Shown piece by piece: positions 13,516 to 13,648 of a stretch of 13,648 nt of DNA (the stretch's first letter is position 1; every line of letters starts with the position of its first letter). The notes under the pieces are model-generated. The model did not search any database. It was given only the letters and a program-made list of their open reading frames with translations, and was not told the origin of the DNA. The translations under genes and the position numbers were made by a program. The DNA comes from JASFJH01 sp050117725 (GTDB lineage Bacteria > Pseudomonadota > Gammaproteobacteria > AKS1): NCBI GenBank assembly GCA_050117725.1, contig JASFME010000035.1, positions 1 to 13,648 of the forward strand, read 5' to 3'.

Positions 13516-13648
13516 TCACGGCGCGAGACGGGCACGTACACCGGCCTCTACACCCTTGCGGTCAATCGAGGTGACGACCTGTTCACCTTCGCTCAACCCT
13601 TCTGTGACCTCGGCATAGCGCCAGTTGGCCACACCGGTACTGACATGT
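13516..13648 (-). CDS. Periplasmic adaptor (HlyD/MacA-like) subunit, C-terminal fragment
   Basis: The open frame enters from the right edge and ends at TGA 13518-13516, giving 43 residues. The visible part, AEVTEGLSEGEQVVTSIDRKGVEAG, followed by RARLAP, has the usual C-terminal wording of membrane-fusion adaptor proteins (…V..GL..G..VV…). Its place at the head of an ATPase/permease operon supports this. Most of the protein is outside the window, so the identification is by context and a short tail. Confidence 0.7.
   Translation of the reverse strand, partial: HVSTGVANWRYAEVTEGLSEGEQVVTSIDRKGVEAGVRARLAP

Noticed and set aside
13503..13541. Upstream extension of the ATPase (start at 13541)
   Set aside because: It overlaps the end of the adaptor gene and adds 13 residues not expected in LolD-type ATPases.

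Overview
The window looks like chromosomal DNA of a gammaproteobacterium with sulfur-related metabolism. This is inferred from a DsrC/TusE-family protein, two exported DsrE-family proteins, an HPP/CBS pair and a YcgN-type cysteine-cluster protein. Base composition varies. The acetyltransferase gene (274-822) and the second dsrE-like gene (5519-6001) are visibly AT-richer than the GC-rich right half, so the left half may be a mosaic. No rRNA, tRNA, IS element, CRISPR array or phage gene was found.

Left region (1-3969). The end of a GlxA-type AraC regulator converges on a PatZ-like GNAT acetyltransferase. Next come a LysR regulator and a divergent operon encoding a DsrC-like protein, an HPP membrane protein and a CBS-pair protein. 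The divergent gap holds a good LysR-type dyad (1934-1952), so the regulator probably controls the operon. The three operon genes are tightly packed; the HPP gene starts on a TTG that overlaps the dsrC-like stop. The HPP protein and the CBS protein share a related ~45-residue segment.

Middle region (3970-6373). A TetR regulator carries a perfect -35 box and a 20-bp operator dyad over its own -10. It is followed by two secreted DsrE-like proteins, each with a signal peptide and one conserved cysteine, separated by a strong hairpin. About 370 bp without a gene follows.

Metabolic region (6374-9682). Three enzymes are arranged as a DapA/NanA-type lyase (leftward), a U32-like TIM-barrel protein (rightward) and an amino-acid dehydrogenase of the Glu/Leu/Phe/Val family (leftward). 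The first two diverge from a gap with an 18-bp dyad. The last two converge so tightly that their stop codons share one CTAG. The dehydrogenase has lost the usual glutamate-pocket motif. Together they may act in an unassigned amino-acid or keto-acid pathway.

Right region (9953-13648). A leftward operon encodes a periplasmic adaptor (C-terminus only), a LolD/MacB-type ATPase, two different FtsX/MacB-type permeases and, 3 bp further on, a YcgN-family protein. Hairpins followed by a T-run at 9842-9897 are a plausible end for this operon.
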